Of a DNA stretch of 7,479 nucleotides, positions 6,201 to 7,479 are shown piece by piece; positions within the stretch are counted from its first letter, which is position 1, and every line of letters starts with the position of its first letter. Source of the stretch: Ruminococcus sp. UBA4385 (GTDB lineage Bacteria; Bacillota_A; Clostridia; Oscillospirales; Ruminococcaceae); contig DGRP01000166.1 in assembly GCA_002391065.1 (NCBI GenBank), positions 15,042-22,520 on the forward strand, written 5' to 3'. A program made the position numbers and the translations under genes. Below the pieces are notes generated by a model, which did no database searches, was not told the DNA's origin, and saw only the letters and a program-made list of their open reading frames with translations.

Positions 6201-7479
6201 ATTAAGTCTGTTATTACTTTCGGAGTAAGCGACGGTAAGGTTGTCAGAGTTTCAGGTGCAGGCGAAGATACTGAATCGGGCGGTGAGGTAGAGTATATTG
6301 CTGCTACCGAGACCGAGAACGATAAGTTCGTATTCAATGATGCTGAGAAGAAGGCAAACATCGACCTCTCCAAGACCGATATAGCAGGTACAACAGAGGT
6401 TAAGGGCGCAAAGATCGTAATTCACAGCACAAGCGACACAACATTCGAGGATATCGAATGGGTATCGGGCACAAGCGACAAGACTATCACACTCCCTGAC
6501 GGCACTTACACCATGAAGGAAACAGCTGTTGATAACACTCAGAACGATAAGTCCTACACTATTGTTGAGTCAACTATCAGCTTCACAGTTTCAAAGGGTA
6601 AGGTTGACAAGGACAGCGTAAGGAACACAGGCGACTCAACTGAGGGCGGTAAGGTTACTTACACTGCTGCATCAGCAAATGAGAACGATAAGTTCGACTT
6701 CAATGATGCAGAGAAGAAGACCGACATCACTCTGTCCAAGACTGATATCACAGGACAGACCGAAGTTCTCGGTGCAAAGATCGTTATTACAAACAAGGCA
6801 ACAAAAGAGACTGTTGAGTGGGTATCGGGCGAGAGCACAACAAATGTAATTTCACTCTCCGACGGTGACTACATAATGCAGGAAACTGCAGTTGACAATA
6901 TCAAGAATGATAAGTCCTACATGATCGTTCCTTCAATCGTTGAGTTCTCCGTAAAGAACGGCGAAGTTGTAAAGGACAGCGTAACTAACGTATCAGACGG
7001 TACAACAGAAGGCGCAAAGACCTATGGTTATGTATCAAATGACGGAAACAGCTTCCAGTTTAACGATGCAGAGAAGACCACAGGAATCGCACTCTCCAAG
7101 CTTGACGTAGCAGGAACAACTGAGGTCAAGGGAGCAAAGATTGAGATCTACACAACTACAGGAGCAGGCAATACTGAGAAGGTAGCAGAGTGGATTTCAG
7201 GCAAAAGCGAAACAAACGTTATCAAACTCTCCGACGGCACATACACCATGAAGGAGACCGCAGTAGATAACAGCAAGAATGATAAGTCCTACAATATCGT
7301 TGAGTCAACTATCAAGTTCACAGTAAAGGACGGCAAGGTAGTAAAGAACAGCGTTGAGGGCACAGGAGATTCTGTCGAGGGCGGCAAGGTAAGCTTCACA
7401 GAGGGCAATGACAACACTCTTGACAGCTTTACATTCAATGATGCTGAGAAGTTTGCAAACATCGACCTCTCCAAGACCG
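3153..7479 (+). CDS. Large secreted adhesin: choice-of-anchor-A-like domain followed by Cna-B/SpaA-like repeats, 3'-truncated by the window
   Basis: I followed the frame codon by codon from ATG 3153 to the last base: 1442 codons with no stop or frameshift. It reads as an extracellular surface protein. Residues 1-39 form a signal peptide. Residues 40-352 are an unrecognised, probably beta-rich region. Residues about 353-675 resemble the choice-of-anchor-A adhesin domain. From about residue 679 come tandem Cna-B/SpaA-type domains: R0 (divergent), R1-R5, and the start of R6. Each of R1-R5 has LSKxD near its start, ETA in the middle and DAE at its end, the expected Lys, Glu and Asp of an intramolecular isopeptide bond. 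Such repeats form rigid stalks that project a ligand-binding head from the cell wall. The C-terminus is outside the window, so LPxTG sortase anchoring cannot be judged. The gene has its own promoter and a long structured leader. Its ligand is unknown; in this kind of organism plant polysaccharide, host mucin or another cell are all possible. Confidence 0.9.
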   Translation, partial: MKRKTRKIFSKMLSSFTAFLLAVTTFGGALTSPLSSLAAESVTVQVQAFDENGDPVTSIEGVGDNSSWNSGRTYLYVAAWVTDKTDDSIAGWRVDWLVNEGTTNQAALPASVTYDEFIEYGDNGNDVNADRFAYDSSKYDFHYRVYKGDSWDNIRTYFDLCSSESYKNRTDVFTGYVVETSKQDNFNVFKLTKQDSFFDLKYTFDSATTVEASDRYYAVVEVEHNSGPNTYYAEPVSFDAQTDDKSTSIQTDTEQHWYNNNGSVNYTERFNGGEKAVNVFLAKALSDGMGPSDVIRAVASNDTAAVETYRNYLMLDDKNVVYGSIDRKVKNGNDAMYSVSVNFKEVSENANYLTILGDGVNIGFIADRYKYGGHSETNIAVNRYDAGDGGNIDSDICGAFGGHFYVAGFYDIPDPYDKTKDTENDSAVLHLGVAHCPQGVVAHVSDPSKVKCDGDYAAIVNDSSEDMTKNIINPMIQNMQRVSAELLTHGQNINVQVTNQGNLAIVDGRDLPDDATIYVDGDKYTQQIAKTGGHNEGQGLRILIKEGQTVVFNFDSTEDISFGRFGMTIYDSEGNESVVSSYGDGSSKPLVYKNTLDPLDENGKNQNRWLEEVSKRVIWNAASAKTTSINASAGAFLMPKEDSVNIVDSGSASGWFVTAGYARNDSEWHFTYSGVPGTTSSMTVAKYDMEDNIVDGAEFEIRDSNGRLVRKWTANSKAKTVTNPYKLALAPGSYTLEETGFDSTINNKKYKRILNKLEFTVVDDSDYEADPKEFKSYIRIDSGDEVDRINGYFKVDNTEGLKVIAYNADDVKTTPVDLSKSDITGTKEVTGAHIELVKIGADDKESVVGSWDSDGKTKTFSLADGSYFFRETAIENTSAKYKIVESTVKFKIENGTVIVDEAQDALQTDEENGYVVFKQAEVGTTEADNKNAQFRFLDAEAEEKTVDIELSKVDIADGKTEVLGAKIVIHSISDTTFEDIEWVSGTSDKKITLPDGTYTMQETAVDENANDKAYNIIKSVITFGVSDGKVVRVSGAGEDTESGGEVEYIAATETENDKFVFNDAEKKANIDLSKTDIAGTTEVKGAKIVIHSTSDTTFEDIEWVSGTSDKTITLPDGTYTMKETAVDNTQNDKSYTIVESTISFTVSKGKVDKDSVRNTGDSTEGGKVTYTAASANENDKFDFNDAEKKTDITLSKTDITGQTEVLGAKIVITNKATKETVEWVSGESTTNVISLSDGDYIMQETAVDNIKNDKSYMIVPSIVEFSVKNGEVVKDSVTNVSDGTTEGAKTYGYVSNDGNSFQFNDAEKTTGIALSKLDVAGTTEVKGAKIEIYTTTGAGNTEKVAEWISGKSETNVIKLSDGTYTMKETAVDNSKNDKSYNIVESTIKFTVKDGKVVKNSVEGTGDSVEGGKVSFTEGNDNTLDSFTFNDAEKFANIDLSKT
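3270..4208 (+). other. Unrecognised N-terminal region of the adhesin (residues 40-352)
   Basis: The region starts VTVQVQAFDENGDPV and is rich in aromatic residues, Thr, Asp and Asn, with alternating polar/hydrophobic stretches typical of beta-sandwich domains. It contains one cysteine, Cys161 (FDLCSS). I do not recognise a family. It could be one or two Ig-like or ligand-binding domains at the exposed tip of the protein. Confidence 0.5.
4209..5177 (+). other. Choice-of-anchor-A-like adhesin domain (residues about 353-675)
   Basis: The domain opens with LTILGDGVNIGFIADRYKY and a His-containing segment GGHSETNIAV (about 372-381). It closes with a pattern typical of this family: VIWNAASA (617-624), GAFLMPKEDSV (634-644), and GWFVTAGYA leading to SEWH (666-669). 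From family knowledge, such domains occur near the N-terminus of Gram-positive surface proteins and are followed by varied stalk and anchor regions, as here. Three cysteines (397, 436, 452) fall in it, which is uncommon in Gram-positive surface proteins. The assignment is from remembered motifs, not from a search. Confidence 0.6.
5187..5597 (+). repeat. Cna-B/SpaA-like domain R0, divergent (residues 679-815)
   Basis: This is a prealbumin-like domain directly after the choice-of-anchor-A-like domain. It has VAKYD (Lys686), GAEFEIRD, the conserved APGSYTLEET block (Glu738) and an end strand FKVDN (Asp796, Asn797). These supply the Lys, Glu and Asn/Asp expected for an isopeptide bond. It differs from R1-R5 in sequence and resembles classical SpaA pilin domains more closely. 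Confidence 0.75.
5598..5987 (+). repeat. Cna-B-like repeat R1, variant (residues 816-945)
   Basis: Expected triad: Lys820 in DLSKSD, Glu871 in FRETAI, Asp938 in FLDAE. It is the longest repeat of the R1-R5 set (130 residues). It has Leu where R2-R5 have Asn just before the DAE motif, and its E-to-D segment is rich in acidic residues and Gln. Confidence 0.75.
5988..6356 (+). repeat. Cna-B-like repeat R2 (residues 946-1068)
   Basis: Expected triad: Lys952 in ELSKVD, Glu1002 in MQETAV, Asp1063 in FNDAEK. It carries EVLGAK in its second strand. Its core is nearly the same as R3 at protein level. Confidence 0.8.
6357..6722 (+). repeat. Cna-B-like repeat R3 (residues 1069-1190)
   Basis: Expected triad: Lys1074 in DLSKTD, Glu1123 in MKETAV, Asp1185 in FNDAEK. 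It carries EVKGAK where R2 has EVLGAK, and is 122 residues long. Confidence 0.8.
6723..7082 (+). repeat. Cna-B-like repeat R4 (residues 1191-1310)
   Basis: Expected triad: Lys1196 in TLSKTD, Glu1244 in MQETAV, Asp1305 in FNDAEK. It shares EVLGAK and MQETAV with R2, but its middle segment (STTNVISLSDG) is closer to R5. Confidence 0.8.
7083..7457 (+). repeat. Cna-B-like repeat R5 (residues 1311-1435)
   Basis: Expected triad: Lys1316 in ALSKLD, Glu1368 in MKETAV, Asp1430 in FNDAEK. It shares EVKGAK and MKETAV with R3 and the TNVI-LSDG block with R4. Confidence 0.8.
7458..7479 (+). repeat. Start of repeat R6, cut by the window edge
   Basis: Only NIDLSKT is visible (Lys1441), the same as the start of R3. 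It shows that the array continues beyond the window. Confidence 0.75.

Noticed and set aside
6191..7474. Two minus-strand frames (6191-6373 and 7289-7474), both beginning MERSMFA
   Set aside because: Their similarity only mirrors the repeated DAE-to-LSK junction of the adhesin repeats on the other strand.

Overview
The window holds two genes on the + strand, one cut by each edge, with a 387-base intergenic region between them. The gene style suggests a Gram-positive anaerobe of the Clostridia. The upstream gene is a one-chain, oxygen-sensitive pyruvate:ferredoxin oxidoreductase. The downstream gene is a very large secreted adhesin with a Gram-positive signal peptide and Cna-B-type stalk repeats. 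Lysine codons are strongly AAG-biased, AGA is a common arginine codon, and base composition is intermediate. I would guess Ruminococcus or another Oscillospiraceae gut or rumen organism. This rests on style, not on a marker gene.

Layout. (1) Positions 1-2765: the C-terminal three-quarters (about 920 residues) of pyruvate:ferredoxin (flavodoxin) oxidoreductase, nifJ/por type, closed by a strong intrinsic terminator at 2785-2815. (2) Positions 2816-3152: a regulatory region. It has a near-perfect extended -10 sigma-A promoter (2912-2940) flanked by a gapped inverted repeat (2868-2889 / 2972-2988). About 200 bases of 5' leader follow, and the leader can fold into a compact three-way junction plus a separate 7-bp hairpin (3028-3113). 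(3) From 3153 to beyond the right edge: an uninterrupted reading frame of at least 1442 codons. It encodes a signal peptide, an unrecognised beta-rich N-terminal region, a choice-of-anchor-A-like adhesin domain, and a tandem array of Cna-B/SpaA-like repeats. The C-terminus, including any sortase motif, lies outside the window.

The two genes look like separate transcription units: central fermentative metabolism upstream, and an independently controlled surface adhesin downstream. The most interesting material is the adhesin and its leader. The repeats carry a Lys/Glu/Asp pattern that lines up with the isopeptide triad of streptococcal CnaB2 (the SpyTag/SpyCatcher parent), and they alternate in two subtypes. 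The leader matches no riboswitch class I know. The promoter's inverted-repeat frame raises the possibility of phase variation.
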